Of a stretch of DNA of 64,000 nt, positions 52,623 to 61,611 are shown piece by piece. The first letter of the stretch is position 1; the number at the start of each line of letters is the position of its first letter. The notes beneath the pieces were generated by a model. That model made no database searches and had not been told where the DNA came from. It saw only the letters and a list, made by a program, of their open reading frames with translations. Made by a program: the position numbers and the translations under genes. Source of the DNA: Streptomyces pacificus (GTDB lineage: Bacteria; Actinomycetota; Actinomycetes; Streptomycetales; Streptomycetaceae); assembly GCF_011766325.1 (NCBI RefSeq), contig NZ_BLLG01000019.1, forward strand, positions 1 through 64,000, in the 5' to 3' direction.

Positions 52623-54128
52623 GTGGACCTAGCCCTGGCGCCAGAGACACTGGCCCGCTGGCAGTTCGGCATCACCACCGTCTACCACTTCCTCTTCGTC
52701 CCCCTGACGATCTCCCTGGCGGCGCTGACTGCGGGGCTGCAGACGGCGTGGGTGCGCACCGGCAAGGAGAAGTACCTCAGGGCGACCAAGTTCTGGGGGA
52801 AGCTCTTCCTGATCAACATCGCCATGGGTGTCGTCACCGGCATCGTGCAGGAGTTCCAGTTCGGCATGAACTGGTCCGACTACTCGCGCTTCGTCGGAGA
52901 CGTGTTCGGTGCCCCGCTCGCCTTCGAGGCGCTGATCGCGTTCTTCTTCGAGTCCACCTTCATCGGGCTGTGGATCTTCGGCTGGGACAAGCTCCCCAAG
53001 AAGATCCACCTCGCCTGTATATGGATGGTCGCCCTCGGCACCATCCTGTCCTCCTACTTCATCCTGGCGGCCAACTCCTGGATGCAGCACCCCGTGGGGT
53101 ACCGGATCAACCCGGAGAACGGACGGGCGGAACTCACCGACTTCTGGCTTGTGCTGACCCAGGACACGGCCCTCACCCAGGTCTTCCACACGCTCTCCGG
53201 CGCCTTCCTCACCGGAGGGGCCTTCATGGTCGGCATCGCTGCCTTCCACCTGCTGCGCAAGAAGCACGTCCAGGTGATGAAGAGCTCACTGCGCCTGGGC
53301 CTGGTGACGATCGCCGTCGCCGGCCTGCTGACGGCGGTCAGCGGCGATCTGCTGGGCAAGGTCATGTTTAGGCAGCAGCCGATGAAGATGGCCGCGGCCG
53401 AGGCGCTCTGGGACGGCGAGAGCCCGGCGCCCTTCTCCCTGTTCGCCTACGGCGACGTGGACAAGGGCCACAACAAGGTCGCCATAGAGATCCCGGGCCT
53501 GCTGTCCTTCCTGGCGAACGACGACTTCACGTCCCATGTGCCGGGTATCAACGACACCAACAAGGCGGAGCAGGAGAAGTACGGCCCGGGCGACTACCGG
53601 CCCAACATCCCGGTCACCTACTGGGGCTTCCGCTGGATGATCGGTTTCGGCATGGCGTCGTTCGCCGTCGGCCTGGCCGGGCTCTGGCTGACCCGGAAGA
53701 AGTTCATGCTGCCGCCGGCGTCGAGGGCCGGCGAGGACGACGTACCCCATGTGGTGCTGTTCCGGAAGCCGCTCGGGCCGAGGCCCACCCGGCTGTACTG
53801 GCTCACGGCCGTCTGGACGCTCGGCTTCCCGTTGATCGCCAACTCCTGGGGCTGGATCTTCACGGAGATGGGGCGTCAGCCCTGGGTCGTGTACGGCGTC
53901 CTGCGCACCCGGGATGCCGTCTCCCCCGGTGTCACCCAGGGCGAGGTGCTCACGTCGATGATCGTCTTCACGCTCATCTACGCGATCCTCGCCGTCATCG
54001 AGGTCAAGCTGCTGGTCACGTACGTCAAGGCCGGGCCTCCCGAGCTCACCGAGGCCGACCTCAATCCACCCACCAAGATCGGCGGCGACGAGCGTGACGC
54101 CGACCGGCCGATGGCCTTCTCGTACTGA
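52623..54128 (+). CDS. cydA: Cytochrome bd ubiquinol/menaquinol oxidase subunit I
   Basis: Haem-bearing subunit of the high-affinity terminal oxidase, 501 aa. RWQFGITTVYHFLFVPLTI places the conserved haem histidine at residue 22. Further core segments are GVVTGIVQEFQFGMNW, FESTFIGLWIFGWDKL, ILAANSWMQHPVG and WGFRWMIGFGM. GTG 52623 follows caaggagagacgac; the frame extends upstream without support. It is the first gene of cydABCD behind the Rex operator. Confidence 0.96.
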   Translation: MDLALAPETLARWQFGITTVYHFLFVPLTISLAALTAGLQTAWVRTGKEKYLRATKFWGKLFLINIAMGVVTGIVQEFQFGMNWSDYSRFVGDVFGAPLAFEALIAFFFESTFIGLWIFGWDKLPKKIHLACIWMVALGTILSSYFILAANSWMQHPVGYRINPENGRAELTDFWLVLTQDTALTQVFHTLSGAFLTGGAFMVGIAAFHLLRKKHVQVMKSSLRLGLVTIAVAGLLTAVSGDLLGKVMFRQQPMKMAAAEALWDGESPAPFSLFAYGDVDKGHNKVAIEIPGLLSFLANDDFTSHVPGINDTNKAEQEKYGPGDYRPNIPVTYWGFRWMIGFGMASFAVGLAGLWLTRKKFMLPPASRAGEDDVPHVVLFRKPLGPRPTRLYWLTAVWTLGFPLIANSWGWIFTEMGRQPWVVYGVLRTRDAVSPGVTQGEVLTSMIVFTLIYAILAVIEVKLLVTYVKAGPPELTEADLNPPTKIGGDERDADRPMAFSY

Positions 54129-54151
54129 GACCGAGGACTGGGATCTGAGGC

Positions 54152-55153
54152 ATGGAACTCCACGACGTCTGGTTCGTACTCATCGCCGTCCTGTGGACCG
54201 GCTACTTCTTCCTGGAGGGCTTCGACTTCGGGGTGGGTGTCCTGACGAAGCTGCTCGCCCGCGACCGGGCCGAGAAGCGCGTCCTCATCAACACGATAGG
54301 CCCGGTCTGGGACGGCAACGAGGTGTGGCTGCTGACGGCGGGCGGTGCGACGTTCGCCGCCTTTCCCGAGTGGTACGCCACGCTGTTCTCGGGCTTCTAT
54401 CTGCCGCTGCTGCTCATCCTGGTCTGCCTGATCGTGCGCGGTGTCGCGTTCGAGTACCGGGCCAAGCGACCTGAGGAGCGCTGGCAGCGCAACTGGGAGC
54501 AGGCCATCTTCTGGACCTCGCTCATACCGGCGTTCCTGTGGGGCGTGGCCTTCGGGAACATCGTGCGCGGCGTGAAGATCGACCAGGAGATGGAGTACGT
54601 CGGCACGTTCTGGGACCTGCTGAACCCGTACGCGATCCTGGGTGGTCTGGTGACCCTGGCGCTCTTCACCTTCCATGGCACGGTGTTCACGGCGCTGAAG
54701 ACCGTCGGGGACATCAGGGAGCGGGCCAGAAGGCTCGCCCGGAGCCTCGGCGTGGTCACGGCCGTGCTGGCACTCGGCTTCCTGGGCTGGACGCAGGCCG
54801 AGAAGGGCGACGGCGCCAGCCTGGTAGCCGCGACCGTCGCGGTGGTGGCGCTGGTCGCCGCGCTCGGAGCGAACCGGGCAGGGCGCGAGGGCTGGGCGTT
54901 CGCCCTCTCGGGCGTCACGATCGTGGCGGCGGTGGCGATGCTGTTCCTGACCCTCTTCCCGAACGTGATGCCGTCGTCGCTCGACGAGGCGTGGAGCCTG
55001 ACGGTGACCAACGCGTCCTCGAGCCCCTACACCCTGAAGATCATGACCTGGTGCGCCGGGATCGCGACGCCCATGGTGCTGCTGTACCAGGGCTGGACCT
55101 ACTGGGTGTTCCGGAAGCGGATCGGCACGCAGCACATCGCCGACCCGCACTGA
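54152..55153 (+). CDS. cydB: Cytochrome bd oxidase subunit II
   Basis: Membrane subunit, 333 aa, with about eight helices. The N-terminus WFVLIAVLWTGYFFLEGFDFGVGVL and the region NTIGPVWDGNEVWLLTAGGA are CydB signatures. ATG 54152 lies 23 bases after cydA in the same transcript, and cydCD follows after 42 bases. Confidence 0.96.
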   Translation: MELHDVWFVLIAVLWTGYFFLEGFDFGVGVLTKLLARDRAEKRVLINTIGPVWDGNEVWLLTAGGATFAAFPEWYATLFSGFYLPLLLILVCLIVRGVAFEYRAKRPEERWQRNWEQAIFWTSLIPAFLWGVAFGNIVRGVKIDQEMEYVGTFWDLLNPYAILGGLVTLALFTFHGTVFTALKTVGDIRERARRLARSLGVVTAVLALGFLGWTQAEKGDGASLVAATVAVVALVAALGANRAGREGWAFALSGVTIVAAVAMLFLTLFPNVMPSSLDEAWSLTVTNASSSPYTLKIMTWCAGIATPMVLLYQGWTYWVFRKRIGTQHIADPH

Positions 55154-55195
55154 GGCCGGAGCCCCATCGGGACCACCCGGTTCCTCGACCAAGGG

Positions 55196-58100
55196 ATGTT
55201 TCACGTGAAACCCGTCGACCCGCGCCTGCTTCGGTACGCCCGGGCCACCCGCCTCTTCCTGGCGACCGTGGTAGCACTCGGCCTTGCCGGGGCTGCGCTG
55301 GTCGTGGCCCAGGCGATGCTGATCGCCGACGTGGTGGTCGGCGCCTTCCAGCGCGGTCTGGGCGCCGACGAACTGTGGACGCCGCTGGCGCTGCTGGCCG
55401 TCGTCGCCGCCGGGCGCGGGCTGGTGACCTGGCTCACCGAACTGGCCGCCCACCGGGCGAGTGCGGCGGTCAAGTCGGAGCTGCGCCGGCGGGTGCTGGA
55501 ACGGGTCGGGGAGCTGGGGCCGGGGTGGCTGAGCGGACAGCGGAGTGGTTCCCTGGCCGCCCTCGCCACTCGCGGGGTGGACGCGCTCGACGACTACTTC
55601 GCCCGCTATCTGCCGCAGCTGGGGCTGGCGGTGGTCGTCCCGGTCGCGGTGCTGGCCCGGATCGTCACCGAGGACTGGGTCTCCGCGGCGGTGATCGTGG
55701 TCACCCTGCCGCTGATCCCGATCTTCATGGTGCTGATCGGCTGGGCTACGGAAGCCCGGATGAACCGTCAGTGGACCCTGCTTTCCCGGCTGTCCGGACA
55801 CTTTCTGGACGTGGTCGCCGGGCTGCCGACGCTCAAGGTGTTCGGCCGGGCGAAGGCCCAGGCCGAGGCGATTCGGAAGATCACCTCGGAGTACCGGCGG
55901 GCGACGCTGAGGACCCTGAGGATCGCGTTCCTCTCGTCCTTCGCCCTGGAACTGCTGTCGACGCTCTCCGTGGCCCTGGTGGCGGTCGGCATCGGCATGC
56001 GGCTCGTGCACGGGGATCTGGATCTCCACACCGGGCTCGTCGTGCTCATTCTGGCCCCCGAGGCCTATCTGCCGCTGCGGCAGGTCGGGGCGCAGTACCA
56101 CGCCGCCGCGGAGGGGCTGGCGGCGGCGGAGGAGATGTTCCGGGTGCTGGAGACCCCGGTCCGGGCCGGTGGCACGGCGCCGGCGCCCGGCGCCCGGGGA
56201 CTGCGGCTGGAACTGGACTCCGTGACGGTGCGGCACGGGGGCCGGGCCGCACCCTCGCTGGACGCCGTGTCACTGACGGTGGAGCACGGTGAGACCGTCG
56301 CGCTGGTCGGCCCGAGCGGCGTCGGCAAGTCGACGCTGCTCGATGCCGTGCTGGGCTTCGTGGCACCGGACGAGGGCGCGGTCCGGGTGGGCGCCCCGGG
56401 GCAGGGGCCGGTGGACCTGACCTCCGTGGACCGGGCGGCCTGGCACCGGCAGATCGCCTGGGTACCGCAGCGGCCGTACCTCTTCGCGGGGACGGTCGCG
56501 GAGAACGTACGGCTCGCCCGGCAGGACGCGGATGAGGCGGAGGTCCTGGCGGCACTCCGGGAGGCCGGTGCGGAGGACTTCACGGCCGCGCTGCCGCAGG
56601 GGGTGGACACGGTCCTCGGTGAGGACGGGGCAGGGCTGTCCGCGGGCCAGCGCCAGCGGATCGCGCTCGCCCGGGCCTTCCTCGCCGACCGGCCGCTGCT
56701 GCTGCTCGACGAGCCCACCGCGGCGCTGGACGGGGAGACCGAGGCGGGCATCGCGGACGCGGTACGGAGGCTGGCACGCGGCAGGACGGTACTGCTCGTC
56801 GTCCACCGGCCCGCACTGCTGACCGTGGCCGACCGCGTGGTCGAACTGGGTTCGGCCCGGCAGGCTGACCACGGTGCGGAAACCCCCTGGCCCCCGGCCT
56901 CGCCCGACGGCGACGTCCGGGCTCCGGCCGCCATCCCGTCCGCCGAGCCCTCGCATGACCGAGCACCCTCGCATGACCGAGAGTGCTCCACGACCGGCTC
57001 CACGACCGGCTCCACGACCAGCTCCACGACGGGTTCCACGACGGGTTCCACGACCGGTTCCACCAAGGGCTGCGTCACCGGTTCCGTGCACCGGACCTCC
57101 GCGGGGGCGACCGACCGGGCGGACGTGCGGGTGCTTGCGCGGGTGCGCGGGGCGGCCGGCGCGAACCGCGGCCGTCTGGTGACGGCGCTGCTGCTCGGGA
57201 GCCTGGCCCTGGGATCCGCCGTGGGCCTTATGGCGGTGTCGGGATGGCTGATCTCCCGGGCCTCGGAGCAGCCGCCGGTGCTCTATCTGATGGTGGCCGT
57301 CACGGCGACGCGGGCATTCGGGATCGGGCGGGCGGTGTTCCGCTACGCCGAGCGGCTCGTCTCCCACGACGCCGTGCTGAGGATGCTGGCCGAGTTGAGA
57401 GTGGGCGTGTACCGCCGGCTGGAGCGGATCGCGCCCGCCGGGCTGAGCCGCACCCGCCGGGGCGATCTGCTGTCCCGGCTCGTCGCCGACGTGGACGCAC
57501 TCCAGGACTACTGGCTGCGCTGGCTGCTGCCGGCCGGCGCGGCTCTCGTCGTCGGGGCCGCATCGGTCGGCTTCACCATGTGGCTGCTGCCCGAGGCGGG
57601 AGCCGGTCTGGCGGTGGGACTGCTCGCGGCCGGGGTGGTCGTACCCCTGCTGAGCGGGGCGGTCGCACGGCGGTCCGAGCGGCGGCTCGCCCCGGCCCGC
57701 GGCGCGCTCGCCACCCAGGTCGTCGACCTGCTCAGGGGCGCCGCGGAACTGACCGTCACCGGGGCGCTCCCCCGGCGGACGGCGAAAGCACGGGAGGCCG
57801 ACCGCACCCTGACGCGGATCGCCGCGCGTGCTGCCTCCGCCACTGCGCTCGGCGGGGGACTGTCGGCCGTGGCCTGCGGTCTCACCGTGGCCTTCGCGGC
57901 GTACGCGGGCGTCGCCGCCGTGCACTCCGGCCGGATCGGGGGAGTCGAACTCGCCGTCGTCGTCCTCACACCGCTCGCCGCCTTCGAGGCCGTCATGGGA
58001 CTGCCCTCGGCGGTGCGGTACCGGCAGCGGGCAAGGCGCAGTGCCCTGCGGGTCTTCGAGGTGCTCGACGCCCCGGTGCCGGTCAGCGAGCCCCCGCAAC

Positions 58101-58897
58101 CCGTCCCCGCGCCCGCCTCCCCCTTCCCCCTGGAGGTCCGGGGGCTCACGGCTCGCCATGCCGGCGGGCGCCAGGACGCGCTCTCGGGGTTCGACCTGAC
58201 GCTCACCGCCGGCCGGCGCGTCGCCGTCGTCGGCGCCTCGGGCTCCGGCAAGACCACACTCGCCCAGGTTCTGCTGCGCTTCCTCGACCTCCGGGCCGGG
58301 ACGTACACGATCGGCGGGACGGATGCGACCGCGCTCGACGGGGACACCGTCCGCAGCCGCGTCGGACTCTGTGCCCAGGACGCCCATCTCTTCGACAGTT
58401 CGATCAGGGAGAACCTGCGTCTGGCCCGGACCGGTGCCACCGAGGGGGAACTGCGCGCGGCCCTGGCCTCCGCCCGGCTGCTGGAGTGGGTCGACGGTCT
58501 CCCTGACGGGCTCGACACCCTCGTCGGTGAGCACGGTGCCCGGCTCTCCGGCGGTCAGCGCCAGCGTCTGGCGCTGGCCCGCGCACTGCTCGCCGACTTC
58601 CCCGTTCTGCTGCTCGACGAGCCTGCCGAGCATCTGGATCTCGCCACGGCCGACGCGCTGACAACGGACCTGCTTGCCGCGACCGAAGGACGTACGACGG
58701 TTCTGATCACCCATCGGCTCCGGGGCCTCGAGGCGGTCGACGAGGTGCTGGTGCTGGACGGGGGCTGCACCGTGCAGCGCGGGTCCTATGCGGAGCTGGC
58801 CGCGGCGGAGGGTCCGCTGCGCCTCATGCTGGAGCGGGAGCGTGCCGCCGACCTCCTCGGAGAGCGGTACAGGGGGCCCGCTCTCCCCACCGCGTAG
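55196..58897 (+). CDS. cydCD: Fused CydD-CydC ABC exporter for cytochrome bd assembly
   Basis: One 1233-aa protein carrying both halves of the heterodimeric exporter that moves thiols (glutathione/cysteine in E. coli) and is needed to assemble cytochrome bd. Each half has six membrane segments and an ATPase. Half one has Walker A GPSGVGKST (about 375) and signature LSAGQ; half two has GASGSGKTT (about 1014) and LSGGQ. The linker has STTG repeats (56986-57070). The ATG at 55196 overlaps a perfect parS, so the protein begins MFHVKP. The fused form is usual in Streptomyces. Confidence 0.95.
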   Translation: MFHVKPVDPRLLRYARATRLFLATVVALGLAGAALVVAQAMLIADVVVGAFQRGLGADELWTPLALLAVVAAGRGLVTWLTELAAHRASAAVKSELRRRVLERVGELGPGWLSGQRSGSLAALATRGVDALDDYFARYLPQLGLAVVVPVAVLARIVTEDWVSAAVIVVTLPLIPIFMVLIGWATEARMNRQWTLLSRLSGHFLDVVAGLPTLKVFGRAKAQAEAIRKITSEYRRATLRTLRIAFLSSFALELLSTLSVALVAVGIGMRLVHGDLDLHTGLVVLILAPEAYLPLRQVGAQYHAAAEGLAAAEEMFRVLETPVRAGGTAPAPGARGLRLELDSVTVRHGGRAAPSLDAVSLTVEHGETVALVGPSGVGKSTLLDAVLGFVAPDEGAVRVGAPGQGPVDLTSVDRAAWHRQIAWVPQRPYLFAGTVAENVRLARQDADEAEVLAALREAGAEDFTAALPQGVDTVLGEDGAGLSAGQRQRIALARAFLADRPLLLLDEPTAALDGETEAGIADAVRRLARGRTVLLVVHRPALLTVADRVVELGSARQADHGAETPWPPASPDGDVRAPAAIPSAEPSHDRAPSHDRECSTTGSTTGSTTSSTTGSTTGSTTGSTKGCVTGSVHRTSAGATDRADVRVLARVRGAAGANRGRLVTALLLGSLALGSAVGLMAVSGWLISRASEQPPVLYLMVAVTATRAFGIGRAVFRYAERLVSHDAVLRMLAELRVGVYRRLERIAPAGLSRTRRGDLLSRLVADVDALQDYWLRWLLPAGAALVVGAASVGFTMWLLPEAGAGLAVGLLAAGVVVPLLSGAVARRSERRLAPARGALATQVVDLLRGAAELTVTGALPRRTAKAREADRTLTRIAARAASATALGGGLSAVACGLTVAFAAYAGVAAVHSGRIGGVELAVVVLTPLAAFEAVMGLPSAVRYRQRARRSALRVFEVLDAPVPVSEPPQPVPAPASPFPLEVRGLTARHAGGRQDALSGFDLTLTAGRRVAVVGASGSGKTTLAQVLLRFLDLRAGTYTIGGTDATALDGDTVRSRVGLCAQDAHLFDSSIRENLRLARTGATEGELRAALASARLLEWVDGLPDGLDTLVGEHGARLSGGQRQRLALARALLADFPVLLLDEPAEHLDLATADALTTDLLAATEGRTTVLITHRLRGLEAVDEVLVLDGGCTVQRGSYAELAAAEGPLRLMLERERAADLLGERYRGPALPTA
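55198..55211. other. parS: parS site (perfect, on the cydCD start codon)
   Basis: Perfect GTTTCACGTGAAAC sharing the G of the cydCD ATG. It encodes FHVK at residues 2-5, the second possible stop-free frame of parS. It is the rightmost site seen in the window. Confidence 0.92.
56986..57070 (+). repeat. 12-bp tandem repeat in the cydCD linker
   Basis: About seven imperfect head-to-tail copies of a 12-bp unit like ctccacgaccgg, encoding Ser-Thr-Thr-Gly repeats in the linker between the two ABC halves. Just before it, ctcgcatgaccgag occurs twice. The length, a multiple of three, keeps the frame. Confidence 0.85.
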
Positions 58898-59335
58898 GAT
58901 CCGAGCGCCCTCAAGACCATGAGCGCCCGAGCAGCGCGGCCCCGGACTGCCGGTGCCCCCGGCGCCGAGACACCGCACGGCCCCCGGGTCGGCCGGAGTC
59001 GCCTTCGCCGGGCCCCCGGCCCCCGGCACGGCGGGGCGAGGCTGTGCGGGACGGCCCGAGATGGCCGAGGGCGGAACAAGGCGGCCCCAAGACGGCCCAG
59101 GACACTCCAGGATTCACAAAACGGCACGAAGTCGCGGAGGAGGGAGGGCAGGCGCCCTGCGGTCGACGTTCCGTCAGAAGCCGGTGGCGGCCCCCGCCGA
59201 GCAGGGAGAGGCGGTGCTTCCCGGCCCGTTGCACGAGGGTCGTGTGGTGGGGGGAACCGCGCCGACTGGGCCGGATGGCCGTATGGATCAGGCGAAATGT
59301 GGCAAAGGCCCCATGGCGGATGTGACCATCCGGGC
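58898..59335. other. Gap before the M23 peptidase gene
   Basis: About 440 bases after cydCD. A frame is open throughout but reads as Arg/Gly/Pro-rich nonsense without a ribosome site. It presumably holds the peptidase promoter; no known consensus recognised. Confidence 0.45.
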
Positions 59336-60388
59336 ATGGGACACCGACAACGAGACTGCCACCGACGGCTGTTCAGGCCCTTGCTGGGGGCGCTGCTGGT
59401 CGCCTCCCCGCTGCTTCCCGCGCCCGCCGCATCCGCGAACGACGGCCCCGAAGTGAGCGTGCAGGTCGCCCAGCTGCTCGAAGAGGTGTCCAAGGCCACG
59501 GTCACGTACCAGCGCGGGCTGCAGGCGTCGGTGGCCGAGCGAGCCCGGCTCGACCAGTTGCAGTGGCAGCTCGCCGACAGGCGGCGCGAGATGCGGAGGA
59601 TGCACGACAAGCTCGGTGCGGTAGCCAGGGCCCAGTACCGCAGCGGGGGGAACCTGGCACCCACCCTGGAGCTGATGTTCGCCTCCGACCCCGAGGAGCT
59701 GCTGCGCGGGCAGCGGCTCTACGCCAAGGCCACGGCGACGGTGAACCGGTTGCTGGAGGAGGCCGGGGAAGCCGAGCACCTGACATCCGTGGCGGAGGAG
59801 AAGGCCCGCGAGGCCTGGTACCGCCTGGATGCCCGGACGGCGGAGCTGGCGCAGATCAAACGGGGCATCGAGACCAAGCTCGACGCGGCGCGGTGGTCGC
59901 TGCAGGCGCAGGCGGACCGGAGCGCGGCTTCCGGGCAGTGCTCAGGTTCGGTCCCGCTGCCGCAGACGGACTTTCCGGAGGGCTCCGCCTGGGTGACGCC
60001 CGTGCAGCGCTACACGCTGTCGGCGGGCTTCGACAGCGCCGGAACCCGCTGGGCGAACCGCCACACCGGGCAGGACTTCGCCGTCGGGATCGGCAGCCCG
60101 GTGCGCTCGATCGGAGCCGGCCGGGTGGTGTCCGTCTCCTGCGGAGGAGGCTTCGGCATGCAGGTCGTCGTCCAGCACAACGACGGCTGGTACTCGCAGT
60201 ACGCGCACCTCGCCTCGGTCACGGTGGACCAGGGCGACAGGGTCCGCACCGGGCAGTGGCTCGGCCAGGCCGGCACCACGGGCAACTCGACCGGTCCCCA
60301 TCTCCACTTCGAGGTGCGGCTCACCCCGGACTTCGGCTCGGCGGTGGATCCGGTGAGCTGGCTGCGGAACCGGGGAGTCTGGCTCTGA
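59336..60388 (+). CDS. Secreted M23-family peptidoglycan endopeptidase with coiled coil
   Basis: A 350-aa exported cell-wall hydrolase. Basic N-terminus and signal peptide (RRLFRPLLGALLVASPLLPAPAASA, cleavage near 35), a long alpha-helical coiled-coil segment (about 40-190), then the LytM domain. The zinc-binding motifs are HTGQDFAV and, at the end, HLHFEV, both intact; it should therefore be active. ATG 59336 is the nearest start before the signal peptide; an ATG at 59297 is also in frame. Coiled-coil-M23 proteins often act in division or spore separation. Confidence 0.85.
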   Translation: MGHRQRDCHRRLFRPLLGALLVASPLLPAPAASANDGPEVSVQVAQLLEEVSKATVTYQRGLQASVAERARLDQLQWQLADRRREMRRMHDKLGAVARAQYRSGGNLAPTLELMFASDPEELLRGQRLYAKATATVNRLLEEAGEAEHLTSVAEEKAREAWYRLDARTAELAQIKRGIETKLDAARWSLQAQADRSAASGQCSGSVPLPQTDFPEGSAWVTPVQRYTLSAGFDSAGTRWANRHTGQDFAVGIGSPVRSIGAGRVVSVSCGGGFGMQVVVQHNDGWYSQYAHLASVTVDQGDRVRTGQWLGQAGTTGNSTGPHLHFEVRLTPDFGSAVDPVSWLRNRGVWL

Positions 60389-60469
60389 CCGATCGACCTG
60401 TGACCGATCGACCTGTGACCTGTGGCCCCTGAGCGGTGCGCCGCCGCTCCGTGACCCGCGGCACCGCTC
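60387..60469. repeat. Direct repeat and weak hairpin in convergent gap
   Basis: tgaccgatcgacctg occurs twice in a row at the M23 stop, followed by tgacctgtgg. A 9-bp inverted repeat gagcggtgc (60431-60439) and gcaccgctc (60461-60469) with a large loop could act as a terminator for the convergent genes. Confidence 0.5.
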
Positions 60470-60506
60470 ACCGGCGCACCGCGGCGCCGGTACCGAGACC
60501 GTGATC

Positions 60507-61373
60507 CTACGACCGCGGCCGGGATCCGTCTGCGGCCAGAATCCGCTCGATCACCACCGCGACACCGTCGTCGTTGTTCGCCAACGTCCGGCCGGACGCG
60601 GCGGCGACCACATCGGGATGGGCGTTGCCCATGGCGAACGAGGTGCCCGCCCAGGTGAGCATCTCCACGTCGTTCGGCATATCACCGAAGGCCACGACCT
60701 CGTCCGACGAGATACCGCGTTCCGCGCAGCACAGTGCGAGCGTCGAGGCCTTGGAGACTCCCGGCCCGCTCACCTCCAGCAGCGCGGTCGGGCTGGAGCG
60801 GGTGATCGCGGCCAGTTCCCCTGCGGCCGTCCGCGCCACGGTGAGGAAACCGTCCGGTGTCAGCTCGTCGTGCTGGGCGAGCAGCTTCAGCACCGGGGCC
60901 GAGGACCCCGGCCCGTCCTCGTGCAGCAGTTTCTCGGCGAGGGCGACCGTGGCGCCGGGATCGAGGTGGAACGGCGGGTAGCCGGGTTCGCAGTGGATTC
61001 CCGTGGTGGTCTCCACGGCGAACGAGGTGCCCGGAGCCGCGTCGCGCAGCCGCTGTACGACGTCGAGCGCGGTGCTCCGCTGCAGGGGGCGGACCTCCAG
61101 CAGCCTCCCGCCGGAGTGCAGATCGACCACCGCCGCGCCGTTGGCGCAGATCGCCAGCCCATGGCCGTGTACATGAGCGCTGACGACGTCCATCCAGCGC
61201 GCCGGGCGGCCCGTGACGAAGAAGACCTCGATCCCCGCTTCCTCCGCGGCGGCGAGTGCGGCCACGGTCCGCCCCGAGACGGACTTGTCGTCGTGCAGCA
61301 GGGTGCCGTCGAGGTCCGTGGCGATCAGCCGGACGGTCGGGGGAAGCGGCAGGGGGTCGGTAGCTGGGGTCAC
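60507..61373 (-). CDS. HAD-superfamily Cof-type phosphatase
   Basis: A 288-aa hydrolase of the Cof/IIB HAD subclass, usually a sugar-phosphate or FMN/PLP phosphatase. Motif I is ATDLDGTLLHDD with the nucleophilic aspartate, motif II VTGRPARW, the cap domain lies between, and motif IV is VVAFGDMPNDVEML. Length and motifs are complete. Substrate unknown. Convergent with the M23 gene. Confidence 0.9.
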   Translation of the reverse strand: MTPATDPLPLPPTVRLIATDLDGTLLHDDKSVSGRTVAALAAAEEAGIEVFFVTGRPARWMDVVSAHVHGHGLAICANGAAVVDLHSGGRLLEVRPLQRSTALDVVQRLRDAAPGTSFAVETTTGIHCEPGYPPFHLDPGATVALAEKLLHEDGPGSSAPVLKLLAQHDELTPDGFLTVARTAAGELAAITRSSPTALLEVSGPGVSKASTLALCCAERGISSDEVVAFGDMPNDVEMLTWAGTSFAMGNAHPDVVAAASGRTLANNDDGVAVVIERILAADGSRPRS

Positions 61374-61611
61374 CTACGCATTCTCCCGCACCCCCTGCAC
61401 GACCGTGCGCGGGGTCGCACATCTGAGTGGTTCCTCGAGGCGCCGACCAGGCCCCGAGCGGGTCCCGAGCGGGTCCTCGACTGGGCCCGTGCCTCTGCTG
61501 CCCGACGGCACCCGGCCCGCCGAGCACCTCCCCCGGCCACGAAGGCGTGGTTCCGGATCCGCTCGGCCGGCACCTGCATGGCGGTGGGAAGCCCGCGTTA
61601 TCGTCGGGGGC

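Noticed and set aside
53978..56236. Minus-strand open frame of 752 codons
   Set aside because: Shadow of cydA, cydB and cydCD; composition dominated by H, R, G, P and Q with no domain.
56270..59029. Minus-strand open frame of 919 codons
   Set aside because: Antisense to the strongly supported cydCD gene; no protein features.
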